A stretch of 64,000 bases of DNA from Murdochiella massiliensis (GCF_900059565.1 NZ_FIZW01000002.1:248001-312000), one strand, 5' to 3'; shown: positions 1 through 11,544, numbered from the stretch's first letter. Notes: generated from the sequence alone by a model not told the origin. Numbers and translations are program-made.

Positions 1-375
1 ATCGTCAATAAAAAAATGACGTCCGTTCTGCACGATAACGGCTTGATGTTTGCTCATCTGGCGATCCTTGATGACAATCGTGTTATCATCCGCACGTCCA
101 ATTGAGGTGTTGTCCGAAAGATAATATTCATCCCGCAAAGGAAAATCATAGTCTTGCGGATTGCTCAACAGTCGTAAGGACGCCGCCTGTACAGGTCGAT
201 GCGTAGCCGTTTGCTGAATGTCCATCGTGATCATGCGCACAATACGACTCACAAAAGACAGGACGATGAGGACAAATACAAATTTAAGCACGGTGGAAAG
301 AATCATGTAGAGCGTAATCTTTCCAAACAATTCCGTAAAAAACAATGCTTCCATAGCGTTAAAAAATTCATTCAT
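1..375 (-). CDS. FHA-domain membrane protein, N-terminal part (cut by window edge)
   Basis: An open frame of 125 codons starts at ATG 375 behind GAGGCGAAGCG and runs off the left edge. Residues about 18-48 form one hydrophobic membrane segment. Residues about 88-125 begin a forkhead-associated domain with the run SIGRADDNTIVI and the conserved SKHQA block; the Arg and the Ser/His belong to the phosphothreonine-binding surface. FHA proteins bind phosphothreonine peptides, usually as targets or readers of Ser/Thr kinases. In many Clostridia such a membrane-anchored FHA protein precedes an FtsW/RodA gene and a penicillin-binding protein. That context would lie outside this window and is only an inference. 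Confidence 0.85.
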   Translation of the reverse strand, partial: MNEFFNAMEALFFTELFGKITLYMILSTVLKFVFVLIVLSFVSRIVRMITMDIQQTATHRPVQAASLRLLSNPQDYDFPLRDEYYLSDNTSIGRADDNTIVIKDRQMSKHQAVIVQNGRHFFIDD

Positions 376-473
376 CGCTTCGCCTCAATTCTATGGGTAA
401 TTAACGTCCTCATCTTACGAGTCTTCTGTGACGATTTTTTGTATATGCGCATGATGTTTTTGCTCCTTCATGC

Positions 474-507
474 AAAAAAAGCCCTCCTGCGGAAGAAGCA
501 GGAGGGC
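474..507 (-). terminator. Intrinsic terminator after the glycogen operon
   Basis: A perfect 10-bp stem (481-490 pairs with 498-507) with a 7-nt loop is followed on the minus strand by seven T residues. It lies 5 bases beyond the phosphoglucomutase stop codon and ends the glg operon before the FHA gene. Confidence 0.9.
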
Positions 508-512
508 GATGC

Positions 513-2207
513 TTATTTCACGCTGTGCATCTGCGCGGTAATCTTCTCCGTCAATTCGTCACAAATGGCATTGGCCTCTTGTTCCTGTTCCCCTACCGAA
601 TAGACATAGAGCTTAATTTTGGGTTCCGTTCCTGAGGGACGAATCGCACACCAACTCTCGTCATCAAACTCGTATTTTAAGACATTGGATTTAGGCAGTC
701 CGGTGTCATCATTAAGATAATCCAATACCTTAATGACCTTGCGCTCTCCGGCATCCTTAATTCCCTTCTCGCGGAAAGTGTCCATAATGCGCCCGATGAG
801 CGCCTGTCCGTCCGCTCCCTCCTTCACAATGGAAATCAACTTATTCCCATAATAGCCATACTCCTCGTAGATATCGTGCAAAATATCCAGAAGTGTTTTT
901 TTCTGCGTTTTCTTGTAAAAGGCCGCTGCTTCAACAAGCAGCATTGCCGAAGAAACAGCATCCTTATCCCGCACAAATTCACCGTGATTGTACCCGATGC
1001 TTTCCTCGTAGCCGAACACAAAGGTATGTTCTTTTGTGGTATCCCATTCGTTAACCGGAGCGGCAATGTTCTTAAAACCGGTGAGAACATCAAAAAGGGC
1101 CAGCCCGTACTTTTTTGTAATCTTTCGCGCAATATCGCCGGTCACGATGGATTTAATAACAGCACCGTCTTTTGGCAATTTCCCCGTAGCAGCCATCTCC
1201 GAAACAATATAATGTGTAAGCAAAGCGCCGATATGGTTTCCATTGAAAAATTGATACGTGCCGTCGGGCTTGCGCACTTCCAGAGCCAAACGGTCGGAAT
1301 CCGGATCGGAGGCGATCAGCAGTTCCGCGCTCACTTCCTGTCCTTTTTTTTCTGCCAGGCGGAAGCACTCCGGACGTTCCGGATTGGGATAGCCGGTCGT
1401 AGTGAAATCCGGATCCGGTTCAATTTCTTCCTCAACAAGTGTAATGCCGGTAAACCCTCTGCGTGTCAACACCGTACGGATAGGAATGTTTCCGCATCCG
1501 TTAAGTGGTGAATACACAAACGGCACAGATTTGTCGACATCCTCATGAATAGCCAGCGCAAGCACCTTGTCCAGGTAACGTTCCATCAGACTGTCGTCGA
1601 TGAGAACAATTTTCCCTTCGGATACCCCCTGATCGAAAGCGATGCGTTCAATACACCCATCCTTCTCACACGCATGAATGTTTTTTTCGATTTTTTCCGC
1701 CCAGTCATCCAGAATCTGTGAGCCGGCTGTGCCGTATGCTTTATAGCCATTATACTCTCGCGGATTGTGTGACGCGGTCACCATCACGCCGGCAAAGGCA
1801 CCAAGATCCCGAATGGTATACGACAAAACCGGTGTCGGCACAATATCCCGATGCAGGTATACGCGAATGCCGTGCGCAGCAAAAATCTGCGCCGAGAGAT
1901 GCGCAAATTCACGTGACATATGGCGTACATCATAACCGATGGCGACGCCTTTTTTCTTGGCTTCTTCCCCACAATCCGCAATCATGCGTGCAAAGCCTTC
2001 CGTAGCACGACCGACGGTTACCACGTTCATACGATTGGTTCCTGCGCCCAGTTTTCCGCGAAGGCCTGCCGTACCGAAGCTCAACGATTGATAAAAGCGA
2101 TCTTTGATTTCTTCTTCATTGCCCCGAATCGCAACCAATTCGTCCTTCAAGTTTACATCCAGGCTCTCATCTGACAGCCATTGTTCATAAACAGAATGAT
2201 ACTCCAC
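513..2207 (-). CDS. pgcA: Phosphoglucomutase/phosphomannomutase (alpha-D-phosphohexomutase)
   Basis: This 564-aa enzyme interconverts glucose 1-phosphate and glucose 6-phosphate, linking glycogen turnover to glycolysis. The phosphoserine loop TASHNPREYNGYK lies near residue 144, the magnesium loop is DPDSDR, and the sugar-binding loop is GYEESIGYN. Near the C-terminus RPSGTEPKIKLY is the phosphate-binding loop. The start is taken as GTG 2207 because AAGGAGGG lies 4 bases upstream and the protein then has the length usual for PgcA. An open frame extends further upstream into the pullulanase gene but has no support. It is the last gene of the glg operon and is followed by a strong terminator. 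Mannose 1-phosphate use cannot be excluded. Confidence 0.93.
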   Translation of the reverse strand: MEYHSVYEQWLSDESLDVNLKDELVAIRGNEEEIKDRFYQSLSFGTAGLRGKLGAGTNRMNVVTVGRATEGFARMIADCGEEAKKKGVAIGYDVRHMSREFAHLSAQIFAAHGIRVYLHRDIVPTPVLSYTIRDLGAFAGVMVTASHNPREYNGYKAYGTAGSQILDDWAEKIEKNIHACEKDGCIERIAFDQGVSEGKIVLIDDSLMERYLDKVLALAIHEDVDKSVPFVYSPLNGCGNIPIRTVLTRRGFTGITLVEEEIEPDPDFTTTGYPNPERPECFRLAEKKGQEVSAELLIASDPDSDRLALEVRKPDGTYQFFNGNHIGALLTHYIVSEMAATGKLPKDGAVIKSIVTGDIARKITKKYGLALFDVLTGFKNIAAPVNEWDTTKEHTFVFGYEESIGYNHGEFVRDKDAVSSAMLLVEAAAFYKKTQKKTLLDILHDIYEEYGYYGNKLISIVKEGADGQALIGRIMDTFREKGIKDAGERKVIKVLDYLNDDTGLPKSNVLKYEFDDESWCAIRPSGTEPKIKLYVYSVGEQEQEANAICDELTEKITAQMHSVK

Positions 2208-2275
2208 AATACCCTCCTTACGGTTTTGTCTCGACGATGTGTCCCAATTCGGGATCATTCGTAATCCTTTCTTCC

Positions 2276-4237
2276 TCAATACAGTACATGAACGCGAAAA
2301 AGCGTCATGGAAATCGGTGCTAACGGTAAATGCAGGCGATCGGTACGACTGACCTCTACACGATTGCCCGAAACGAATCCCCAACGATCAAAAATGCGTT
2401 GTGCTTCAATGCGTTCCGCATGAAGCGCATCGAAGAGAACCGTGATGTCTGCCGAAAAATCCCACCAGCCGTCATGAAACAGAGAAACGAGATAATCTCC
2501 ATTGCAGCGATCGCCTAAACGATAGCTCACGCCAATAACCGACGGTTCTTCAATGGGCAAAATGTTTACCCGTTCACGCACTTCTGCACCGGTCTTTAAT
2601 CGAAAAACCGGATAGGTCTTTCGTAACGTGATCAGGTCCTGCACATATCGAAATAAGGTTCGATTCTCTTCTTTCTTGCACCAATCGATGGCGTTAATCG
2701 CATACGGTGCACAATAGGAATTGCTATTCATCTTTTTTGAACGGCGAAATGCATTTCCGGCATGGAAAAAGGGAATGCCCTGCGCTGTAAACAGAATACT
2801 GAAAGCCAACTTGGTCATGGCCTCGCGATGCTCAGCGCCGTTCAGCGATAAGGTCAACTTATCCTCCAGAATGAGATTATCGTGTGCGCAAAAATAGTTG
2901 ATCGAGTTTAACGGATCATCCAATCCTCCATTGTGCCCTGTGCCGTAGTTGATGGATCCTAAAAGCCCAATTTCCGTCCACCGTTTCCCAAGTGGATTGC
3001 CTTGAACAAATCCCCGACCGCTTCCTTCCACGCCTCCGCAGAGCGCATCGCGAAACGATGCATTAAATAGAGAAAAGCTTTGTCCGTTTTGAGCCCCCCA
3101 CCGCGTTTGTTGTTTTTCCGGCAAGGCGGAATACGCTCCGACCCAAGGCTCTCCATAGACGATCGTATTGGGGTTAACTCGCCGCAATTCTTTAATGGCC
3201 ATACGAACGGTCTCCTGATCCGTTAAAGCCATCAAATCAAAGCGAAAACCATCGACAAGATATTCTTTTTGCCAATACAATAACGACTCCAGAATAAACT
3301 TGCGCATCATAGGCGCTTCCGAAGCAATTTCATTTCCTACCCCGGAGCCGTCTGAAAAGCTGTCGTTCTCCTTGCGATAATAATAATCGGGAACAAGGAG
3401 ATTGAAAACCGAATCTTTTGTACGAAAAGTGTGATTATATACAACGTCCAAAATCACGCCGATTCCGGCTTCATGCAGCTTCTGTATGGCCGTTTTCAGC
3501 TCACGAATACGCGCTTTCGGATCAAAGGGATCTGTAGCATACGCTCCCTCCGGCACGTTGTAGAGATGCGGGTCATAACCCCAGTTGTAGTTGTCTTCCG
3601 CACCGAAACGCGAAGGGTGTTCATCCACCGTTGCATTTTCAGCAATGGGCATCAAGTGTACATGAGTAATCCCCAACTCTTTAAGATGCGCCAGTCCCGT
3701 TTTTACCCCATTATAGGCACTGTCTTCGACAAGACCCAAATATTTACCCGAAAACTTTGCTCCACTGTGTTCATGAAAGGAATAATCGCCGACGTGAAGC
3801 TCATACAGGATCGCGTCCTCCTCTTTTGTCTGCACATAGGTATTTTGGCGAAATCCGTCCGGATCCGTCGACAAAAGATCCACAACGGCACTCCGCCGTC
3901 CGTTAAGCGAAGCGGAAACGCAATACGGATCCGGCACCTCCACACCATCAACAAAATAGGTATAAAAATAGCCGTCCCAATCCCCTTCTACGCAAGCTGA
4001 ATAAACGCCATCCTGATTCTGCATATCCACCGTTTGGCATATTCCGCCTTCCGCCGATGCAAAAAGGCGAAGCGAAATATGACGCTTCGTGGGCGCCCAG
4101 ACACGAAAAACACTTCGACTTTTGGTATAGGTTACGCCGAGCGTGCTTGCAAGCGCATGGGCGGATGCGACCGGAAGAATCGGTCTTTCCACACACACAG
4201 AGGTTGTTTGTCCCGGTTGTTCTCTTTCTAAGATCAT
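2276..4237 (-). CDS. pulA: Type I pullulanase (glycogen/alpha-1,6-glucan debranching, GH13)
   Basis: A 653-aa GH13 enzyme expected to hydrolyse alpha-1,6 bonds of glycogen or pullulan. An N-terminal CBM48-like beta-sandwich (about 30-120) is followed by the type I pullulanase signature YNWGYDPHLYNVPEG. The GH13 blocks DVVYNHT, GFRFDLM (nucleophile Asp near residue 332), YGEPW (acid/base Glu) and FCAHDN are all present. No signal peptide is seen, so it should act in the cytoplasm on stored glycogen. Its ATG overlaps the glgA stop codon as ATGA, which suggests translational coupling. The ribosome site is weak, in keeping with coupling. No branching enzyme or phosphorylase gene is seen in the window. 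Confidence 0.9.
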   Translation of the reverse strand: MILEREQPGQTTSVCVERPILPVASAHALASTLGVTYTKSRSVFRVWAPTKRHISLRLFASAEGGICQTVDMQNQDGVYSACVEGDWDGYFYTYFVDGVEVPDPYCVSASLNGRRSAVVDLLSTDPDGFRQNTYVQTKEEDAILYELHVGDYSFHEHSGAKFSGKYLGLVEDSAYNGVKTGLAHLKELGITHVHLMPIAENATVDEHPSRFGAEDNYNWGYDPHLYNVPEGAYATDPFDPKARIRELKTAIQKLHEAGIGVILDVVYNHTFRTKDSVFNLLVPDYYYRKENDSFSDGSGVGNEIASEAPMMRKFILESLLYWQKEYLVDGFRFDLMALTDQETVRMAIKELRRVNPNTIVYGEPWVGAYSALPEKQQTRWGAQNGQSFSLFNASFRDALCGGVEGSGRGFVQGNPLGKRWTEIGLLGSINYGTGHNGGLDDPLNSINYFCAHDNLILEDKLTLSLNGAEHREAMTKLAFSILFTAQGIPFFHAGNAFRRSKKMNSNSYCAPYAINAIDWCKKEENRTLFRYVQDLITLRKTYPVFRLKTGAEVRERVNILPIEEPSVIGVSYRLGDRCNGDYLVSLFHDGWWDFSADITVLFDALHAERIEAQRIFDRWGFVSGNRVEVSRTDRLHLPLAPISMTLFRVHVLY

Positions 4238-5688
4238 CGTGTATCCGTTCCTTGTCCAAAAGGATTCAACGATTGATAAAGCGCCAGATATTTCCGACTG
4301 GATACCTGCCAGCTGAGGTCCTTAGTCATCCCATTTTTCTGTAAAAGGGAAAAATCCTGGGGGTGCCTGCGATAAACTTCACAGGCCCGTTGCATAGTAT
4401 ACAGCAGGTCATGCGCATTCACGTTGGCGAAGGTAAATCCTTCGCCTGTCTTTTCATATTGATTGTACGGCAGCACCGAATCGCGAAGGCCGCCGGCCTC
4501 GCGCACCAACGGCACGCATCCGTAGCGCATTGCAATCATTTGGGAGAGCCCGCATGGTTCAATCATGGACGGCATTAATAAGAGATCTGCACCGGCGTAG
4601 ACTTCGTGCGATTCGCGCGTCGAAAAATGAATTCGCGCGGCTATTTTTTCCGGATATGTGTCCGCAAAATAATGGAACATTTCTTCATAGGTCGCATCTC
4701 CCGTGCCGACGACGACAAACTGCACATCTTCCTGGAGAAATTCTTCCAGAATATAGCGGACAAGATCCAGTCCCTTCATCGCATTTAATCTCGTCACCAT
4801 CCCAAAGAGCGGGACATCATCACGCACGGGCAGCCCCACTTCCTTCTGTAGAGCCTGTTTATTTTTCTTGCGCAGGGAAAGTGTACGCACGTCATATTGC
4901 TGCGCGATCACGTCGTCCGTTTGCGGATTCCAGACGTCTTCATCAATGCCGTTTAAAATGCCGGAAATCTTCCAGGAATACGCATTGATGACATTTTGCA
5001 GTCCTTCGGCAAAGAAGGGATAATGAATTTCTTCGGCATACGTTTCTGAAACCGTGTTCACTTTCGTCGCGTGTACAATCGCCGCTTTCATGAAATTGAT
5101 CGATTCATAAAATTTCAGATCATAGTCGGAATAGTAGGCCGGATTGAGATTGGTCCAGAAGAAAAGATCCGGTGAAAACTGTCCCTGATACTTGAGATTA
5201 TGAATCGTATAGAGCGAACGTGTTTCCCGATAAAAGTCATCGCCGCGGCGAAAATCATTGAGATATACGGGAACTAAGCCGGCATGCCAATCATTGGCAT
5301 GAATAACGTCCACATTCCAGTCCAAAATGCGCGGCAGGCGCACGGCGGCCTTAGCGAAAAAGATGAAGCGTTCGCCATCATCAAACTGGCCGTAGATAGT
5401 CGGCCGTTTAAAATAGTATTCATTGTCCAAAAAATAATATGTGGCGCCATTGTACGTCAGTTCATAGACGCCGCAATACTCATTTTTCCATCCCACGCTC
5501 ACTGCGAATTGGGTAACGAGACGCATCTCACGACGATACCTCTCATCAATTTGCGAATAAAGCGGAAGCACAACGCGACAATCACAGCCGATTAGATTCA
5601 GCGCTTTCGGTAAAGAAGCCGCTACATCTGCCAAACCGCCCGTTTTAATGAATGGCGCCGCCTCCGCCGCTACATACAGAATATTCAT
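4234..5688 (-). CDS. glgA: Glycogen synthase (ADP-glucose type, GT5)
   Basis: A 484-aa GT5 glycosyltransferase that transfers glucose from ADP-glucose to growing alpha-1,4-glucan chains. The N-terminal donor-binding motif KTGGLADV sits at residues 15-22. The C-terminal GT-B half holds GMVTRLNAMKGLDL and the catalytic-region string PSMIEPCGLSQM. The length is normal for bacterial GlgA. The start is preceded by GAGGTAAGAA that partly overlaps the glgD stop; only 3 bases separate the genes. It lies directly after both ADP-glucose pyrophosphorylase subunits that supply its substrate. Confidence 0.96.
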   Translation of the reverse strand: MNILYVAAEAAPFIKTGGLADVAASLPKALNLIGCDCRVVLPLYSQIDERYRREMRLVTQFAVSVGWKNEYCGVYELTYNGATYYFLDNEYYFKRPTIYGQFDDGERFIFFAKAAVRLPRILDWNVDVIHANDWHAGLVPVYLNDFRRGDDFYRETRSLYTIHNLKYQGQFSPDLFFWTNLNPAYYSDYDLKFYESINFMKAAIVHATKVNTVSETYAEEIHYPFFAEGLQNVINAYSWKISGILNGIDEDVWNPQTDDVIAQQYDVRTLSLRKKNKQALQKEVGLPVRDDVPLFGMVTRLNAMKGLDLVRYILEEFLQEDVQFVVVGTGDATYEEMFHYFADTYPEKIAARIHFSTRESHEVYAGADLLLMPSMIEPCGLSQMIAMRYGCVPLVREAGGLRDSVLPYNQYEKTGEGFTFANVNAHDLLYTMQRACEVYRRHPQDFSLLQKNGMTKDLSWQVSSRKYLALYQSLNPFGQGTDTR

Positions 5689-5691
5689 TTC

Positions 5692-6819
5692 TTACCTCGA
5701 AATCACTTCTTTCTTTCCCACCACAAACGGATGAGAGTACGCGCCGGCAAGGGTAACGCCTTCTTCTATCATCGCACGCTTATCGGTGATGGTGTTGACG
5801 ACAACGGCGTTAGGACCGACAACGGTTTTTTCGTTCAAAATGCTGTTGCGTACTATGGCGTCTTTATGCACATGCACGCCGCGGGAAAGAATGGAGTTTT
5901 CCACCTGTCCTTCAACAATACAGCCATTCGCCACAAGACTGTTGCGTACATTGGCGCTGGGTGCATACATGGTCGACGGTTCATCTTTGGACTTGGTGTA
6001 AATCATGTTGTCACGGAAGAAGATTTCCTGATATAGGTTCTGATCCAAAAGACTCATGCTGGCCTGAAAATAAGAGTAGATGTCATGGATGACCAAAACG
6101 GGAGCGGAAACCTCATACACACCGATTTTCAACCGCTTTCTCTCCTTGTTAATCGCTTCAATAAGCGTCGTGGCCGAACCGCGTTCCAGAGCATGCTTGA
6201 CCAGGTTCACAAAAACGGTGCGCTTTATGAACATACGCTCCAGATAAAGCGGAAACGCCTCATTTGTTCCCAGATTGATGCCCATGTTCACAAAATTGCC
6301 CTGTTCATCCAAAATCAGCTTACTCATATTGGTATAGACGCCGCCGCGATCCTCAATGTTTTTATAGAAGAGCAGGACATCGTTTCCGCTTTCTAAAAAG
6401 CGATCATACGCTTCATCCAGATCCGCTTTGGTAATCATCATCGGATTCATGACATGGATATTGGACGCCGTGGATTCCTCAAAAAAGGTAATCGAGTCAT
6501 AGTACGTCTGAATGATACTCGGATGTTGATCCCAATTGCGACTGGGCGGATTGATAAATAAGCCGTTGTTTCGCCGATTCAGTTCCCAGTTCTTCCCGTC
6601 ACCCACATGATCCAGCGTGGAACGAATATTGTTTCCGCCATAAAGGATGACACGAGACAGGCTGTAATTGGAAAGGCTGGAGAGAGCAAAGTCAATGATG
6701 CGATAACGCCCGCCGAAGGGAATCATATACTCCGGACGATTCTCGGAAAGTCGGCCGAAGTCGCGGTGACCGTGCTCACCGTCATAACGAGAATAAATAA
6801 TGCCAAGACAATCTTTCAT
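5692..6819 (-). CDS. glgD: Glucose-1-phosphate adenylyltransferase, GlgD subunit
   Basis: This 375-aa protein is the second, usually regulatory, subunit of Firmicute ADP-glucose pyrophosphorylase. It keeps the substrate-side block [19 protein letters not shown] and a C-terminal left-handed beta-helix (about 285-365). At the N-terminus the catalytic GGxGxRL loop of GlgC is replaced by YSRYDGEHGH, so the subunit is expected to be non-catalytic. This matches the known GlgC/GlgD division of labour. The ATG follows AAGGAGTAGGCG, which overlaps the glgC stop. Confidence 0.95.
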   Translation of the reverse strand: MKDCLGIIYSRYDGEHGHRDFGRLSENRPEYMIPFGGRYRIIDFALSSLSNYSLSRVILYGGNNIRSTLDHVGDGKNWELNRRNNGLFINPPSRNWDQHPSIIQTYYDSITFFEESTASNIHVMNPMMITKADLDEAYDRFLESGNDVLLFYKNIEDRGGVYTNMSKLILDEQGNFVNMGINLGTNEAFPLYLERMFIKRTVFVNLVKHALERGSATTLIEAINKERKRLKIGVYEVSAPVLVIHDIYSYFQASMSLLDQNLYQEIFFRDNMIYTKSKDEPSTMYAPSANVRNSLVANGCIVEGQVENSILSRGVHVHKDAIVRNSILNEKTVVGPNAVVVNTITDKRAMIEEGVTLAGAYSHPFVVGKKEVISR

Positions 6820-6822
6820 CGC

Positions 6823-7962
6823 CTACTCCTTTGTAATTTTTCCATCGGCAATCAAATAGATGGCTTCGGATTGATCCTGTCCGATCTGCTGATCCGCTTC
6901 AATGACCTCATTTTCGCCGATGACCGCGTGAGAGACTTTCGCTCCTTTTTTAATGACCGTGCCCGAAAGCACCACACTGTCCTTGACTTCCGCCCCCTCT
7001 TCCACGGTAACATTCGTAAACAAAACGCAGTGATCCACTTTGCCGTAAATGCGACACGCTTCATTGACCAGCGAATTGGTCACTTCCGCTTTTTCGCCGA
7101 TATAATGCGGCGGAAGATTTTTCGCCGAGGTGTAAATACGCCAGTTTTTCTCATAAATATCCAAGCCATTGTGAGGATCAATCATGTCTAGATTGGCTTC
7201 CCAGTAGCTTTTGATGGTTCCTACGTCTTTCCAATAGCCCTTAAACCGATAGACATAAAGCGGCATTTTCGCCTTCAGCATTTTTGGGATGATGTCGTGG
7301 CCAAAGTCGTAGGTGGAATCCTTGTCGTTATAGTCCTCGACCAATGCCTTGCGCAGGGTTGGCCAGTTGAAAACGTAAATACCCATCGAGGCCAGATTGC
7401 TTTTCGGCTCTTTCGGTTTTTCCTCAAATTCTATGATGCGATCGTCCTCATCCGTATTCATGATGCCAAAACGGGAGGCTTCATCCCAAGGCACTTCCAT
7501 AACCGCAATCGTAGCTTCTGCGCCTTTTTGGACATGAACATCCAAAAGACGATTGTAGTTCATTTTATAAATATGATCACCCGATAGAATCAAGACATAT
7601 TTGGGGTTAAGATTATCCAAATAAGCGATGTTTTCATAAATTGCATTGGCGGTCCCATCATACCAACGTCCCCCCTCTTCCGAATAGAATGGAGAAAGCA
7701 AACGCAAGCCGCCATAAGTGCGGTCATAATCCCATGCGGTACCGATGCCGATATGTTCATTGAGTCGAAACGGCTTGTACTGTGTCAACACGCCGATATC
7801 ATGAATATCCGAATTGGTGGCATTACTCAGAGCAAAGTCGATAATACGGTATTTCCCGCCAAAGGGGACTGCGGGCTTAGCAGTCTCTCGCGTCAGTGCT
7901 TTTAAGCGCGAGCCTTGTCCGCCTGCCAAAAGCATGCAAACCATGCCGCTTTGATTTCTCAT
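6823..7962 (-). CDS. glgC: Glucose-1-phosphate adenylyltransferase, catalytic GlgC subunit
   Basis: This 379-aa enzyme makes ADP-glucose from ATP and glucose 1-phosphate, the committed step of glycogen synthesis. The nucleotide loop [13 protein letters not shown] is intact, followed by [19 protein letters not shown]. The Asp metal site lies in [11 protein letters not shown], and a C-terminal beta-helix domain follows. The start is set at ATG 7962 because AAAGGAGGGAGCACGA lies directly upstream; an open frame eight codons longer lacks such a site. It is the first gene of the operon, behind an extended -10 promoter. Confidence 0.96.
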   Translation of the reverse strand: MRNQSGMVCMLLAGGQGSRLKALTRETAKPAVPFGGKYRIIDFALSNATNSDIHDIGVLTQYKPFRLNEHIGIGTAWDYDRTYGGLRLLSPFYSEEGGRWYDGTANAIYENIAYLDNLNPKYVLILSGDHIYKMNYNRLLDVHVQKGAEATIAVMEVPWDEASRFGIMNTDEDDRIIEFEEKPKEPKSNLASMGIYVFNWPTLRKALVEDYNDKDSTYDFGHDIIPKMLKAKMPLYVYRFKGYWKDVGTIKSYWEANLDMIDPHNGLDIYEKNWRIYTSAKNLPPHYIGEKAEVTNSLVNEACRIYGKVDHCVLFTNVTVEEGAEVKDSVVLSGTVIKKGAKVSHAVIGENEVIEADQQIGQDQSEAIYLIADGKITKE

Positions 7963-8030
7963 TCGTGCTCCCTCCTTTATATGCATTCCTTTATCGTTAT
8001 CTTACGGCAAAACGTTATCCTTCTTGTCTT

Positions 8031-8059
8031 ATTTTACCATTTCCTGCAGGAAGATGGAA
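8031..8059 (-). promoter_or_regulatory. Candidate extended -10 promoter of the glg operon
   Basis: On the minus strand TTCCAT, a 17-bp spacer and TAAAAT are seen, with TGG just before the -10 box (extended -10). The -35 box is poor. It lies about 70 bases upstream of the glgC start and downstream of the eno hairpin. Confidence 0.5.
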
Positions 8060-8074
8060 TGAAAACGAATGCCT

Positions 8075-8116
8075 AAACGAAGGACGGTGTCGAAATCTCG
8101 ACACCGTCCTTCGTTT
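8075..8116 (-). terminator. Long perfect hairpin after eno, probable terminator
   Basis: A perfect 19-bp stem (8075-8093 with 8098-8116) encloses a 4-nt loop between eno and glgC. On the minus strand only three Ts, themselves paired, follow the stem, so the U-tract is weak. Its position after eno and stem strength favour a terminator. Confidence 0.7.
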
Positions 8117-8152
8117 TATTATTCTTTCGTATTGGAAATCGCAGAACGTCGC

Positions 8153-9484
<1,332 letters not shown>

Positions 9485-9491
9485 TTACTCG

Positions 9492-10247
9492 TTAATCGAG
9501 GCGATAGTTGACTAAACTGATGAAGCTTGGTGCTTCCAAACTTGCACCGCCAACAAGTGCGCCGTCGATGTTTTCCTGTTCCATAATCTTCTTAATGTTC
9601 TCCGGCTTAACTGAACCGCCATAAAGAATGCGAACATTCTCCGCTGCAGCGGGAGAAATCATTGTCGCAATCTGTCGACGAATAAAGGCGGCCATTTCTT
9701 CCGCATCGGCATCGGATGCAGTTTTCCCGGTGCCGATCGCCCAAATCGGTTCATAGGCAATCACCAATTTTTTAAAGTCATCCGGTTTTACATTCTGCAG
9801 GGCCGACATCAATTGTCCCTGTACCTTCTCCTCTTGTTTTCCGGCTTCCCTCTCTTCCAGAGTCTCCCCCACGCAAAGAATGGGAAGAAGTCCCTTCGCT
9901 AAGGCGGCGTCGACTTTTTTCTGAATCAACGCATCCGATTCACCAAAGAGTTCACGACGCTCGGAATGACCGAGAATGACGTACTCCACCTGTAAATCTT
10001 TGAGCATGGCGGCGGAAATTTCACCGGTATAGGCACCGTGATCCTCATAGTGCATATTCTGCGCACCGAGGTGCAGTTGCGTATCGTCCATAACTTCGTT
10101 GACTGCCTGAAGATCAACTGCCGGTACACAAACCAACGCTTCAACTTCGTCATCCAATTCGATGGAATCAATTTGGCGCACCAGCATCTGCGCCTGATAC
10201 GGCGTTTTGTTCATCTTCCAGTTGCCGGCAATGAGCGGCTTACGCAT
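9492..10247 (-). CDS. tpiA: Triosephosphate isomerase
   Basis: A 251-aa TIM-barrel enzyme interconverting dihydroxyacetone phosphate and glyceraldehyde 3-phosphate. AGNWKMNK at the N-terminus carries the active-site Asn and Lys. VILGHSERRELFGE holds the catalytic His, and AYEPIWAIGTGKTAS holds the catalytic Glu and the flexible loop. The start is ATG 10247, behind AAAGGAGGAGATT; an 18-codon upstream extension is not supported. It lies 31 bases after pgk and is likely co-transcribed with it. Confidence 0.97.
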   Translation of the reverse strand: MRKPLIAGNWKMNKTPYQAQMLVRQIDSIELDDEVEALVCVPAVDLQAVNEVMDDTQLHLGAQNMHYEDHGAYTGEISAAMLKDLQVEYVILGHSERRELFGESDALIQKKVDAALAKGLLPILCVGETLEEREAGKQEEKVQGQLMSALQNVKPDDFKKLVIAYEPIWAIGTGKTASDADAEEMAAFIRRQIATMISPAAAENVRILYGGSVKPENIKKIMEQENIDGALVGGASLEAPSFISLVNYRLD

Positions 10248-10278
10248 AATCTCCTCCTTTTTTTCTTTTGCGAACCTA

Positions 10279-11472
10279 TTACCGATCCGAAATGGCAGCA
10301 ATCCCGGGAAGGGTCTTGCCTTCTAAAAATTCAAGAGAGGCTCCGCCACCGGTAGAAACATGCGTCATCTTGTCTTTTAGTCCCGCCTGTTCCACTGCTG
10401 CAGCACTGTCTCCGCCACCAATAATGGTCACACCGGAACAATTCGCCATCGCTTTAGCCAAAGCAAATGTCCCTTCTGCAAATTCGGGAAGTTCAAAGAC
10501 CCCCATCGGACCGTTCCAAACGACTGTTTTTGCCGCTTCAATAATATTGACATAGTTCTGCGTCGTTTTCGGGCCGATGTCCAGAGACATTTTATCCTTC
10601 GGAATGGCATCGACGGAAACAACTTCCGTTGTCTGTCCGGATTTCACTTCGTCTGCGATCACACCATCCACAGGTAATTCGACATGTACACCCTTTTCTT
10701 CTGCACGACGAAGCAGTTCTTTCGCTAAATCGATCTTATCCTCTTCCAACAATGATGTACCAATCTCTTTGCCGAGCGCTTTGAGGAAGGTATAGGCCAT
10801 GCCGCCACCGATGAGAATGGTGTCCACCTTATTGAGTAAATTTTCGATGACACCGATTTTATCGGATACTTTCGCACCACCTAAAATCGCAACAAAAGGA
10901 CGTTCCGGCTCACTGAGCGCTTCGCCCATGATCTCGACTTCTTTTTGAACAAGAAGGCCGAGTGCGGAAGGTAACAGGGATGCAACACCGACATTGGAGC
11001 TGTGTGCGCGGTGGCACGTGGCAAATGCGTCATTGACGAATACATCGGCTAACGAGGCCAGCTCAGCGGCGAACGTCGGATCATTCTTGGATTCGCCTGC
11101 AACGTAACGCGTGTTTTCCAATAAACAGACTTCTCCGCTTTTCATTTCGGAGACATTTTTCTTCACCTCGTCATCAACAACAACAGGCGAGGAGAAGAAC
11201 GATACGGGTTGGTTCAACAGTTCTTCCAAGCGATTCGCTACCGGCTTTAATGTTAGCGCCGGGTCTGCACCCTTCGGGCGTCCCAGATGACTCATTAAAA
11301 TAACGGCTGCATTCTTTTTCAGCAAAGCCTCAATCGTTGGCAGTGCGGCAACGATCCGGCTGTCATCCGTAATGCGTCCGGAACCGTCTTTGGCTTGGGG
11401 AACATTAAAATCTACGCGCACCAATACTTTTTTTCCGTTCAGATCATAATCGTCAATTGTCTTTTTGGGCAT
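10279..11472 (-). CDS. pgk: Phosphoglycerate kinase
   Basis: A 397-aa kinase that makes ATP from 1,3-bisphosphoglycerate. The N-terminal substrate motifs [10 protein letters not shown] and [10 protein letters not shown] are present, as is the C-terminal nucleotide-site region [11 protein letters not shown] followed by [15 protein letters not shown]. The length matches the family. Start behind AAAGGACGTACAAGT. An intrinsic terminator separates it from the upstream gap gene, so it is expressed either by read-through or from a promoter in the short 70-bp gap, where no convincing promoter was seen. Confidence 0.97.
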   Translation of the reverse strand: MPKKTIDDYDLNGKKVLVRVDFNVPQAKDGSGRITDDSRIVAALPTIEALLKKNAAVILMSHLGRPKGADPALTLKPVANRLEELLNQPVSFFSSPVVVDDEVKKNVSEMKSGEVCLLENTRYVAGESKNDPTFAAELASLADVFVNDAFATCHRAHSSNVGVASLLPSALGLLVQKEVEIMGEALSEPERPFVAILGGAKVSDKIGVIENLLNKVDTILIGGGMAYTFLKALGKEIGTSLLEEDKIDLAKELLRRAEEKGVHVELPVDGVIADEVKSGQTTEVVSVDAIPKDKMSLDIGPKTTQNYVNIIEAAKTVVWNGPMGVFELPEFAEGTFALAKAMANCSGVTIIGGGDSAAAVEQAGLKDKMTHVSTGGGASLEFLEGKTLPGIAAISDR

Positions 11473-11544
11473 ACTTGTACGTCCTTTCTTCCGCTTTCCT
11501 CTCTATCTTTCGTCTTCTCGTTGAAAGGAAAGTCCATTTGGCCG

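Noticed and set aside
199..603. Plus-strand 134-codon frame at the left end
   Set aside because: It runs antisense through the FHA gene and across the terminator, with no recognisable product.
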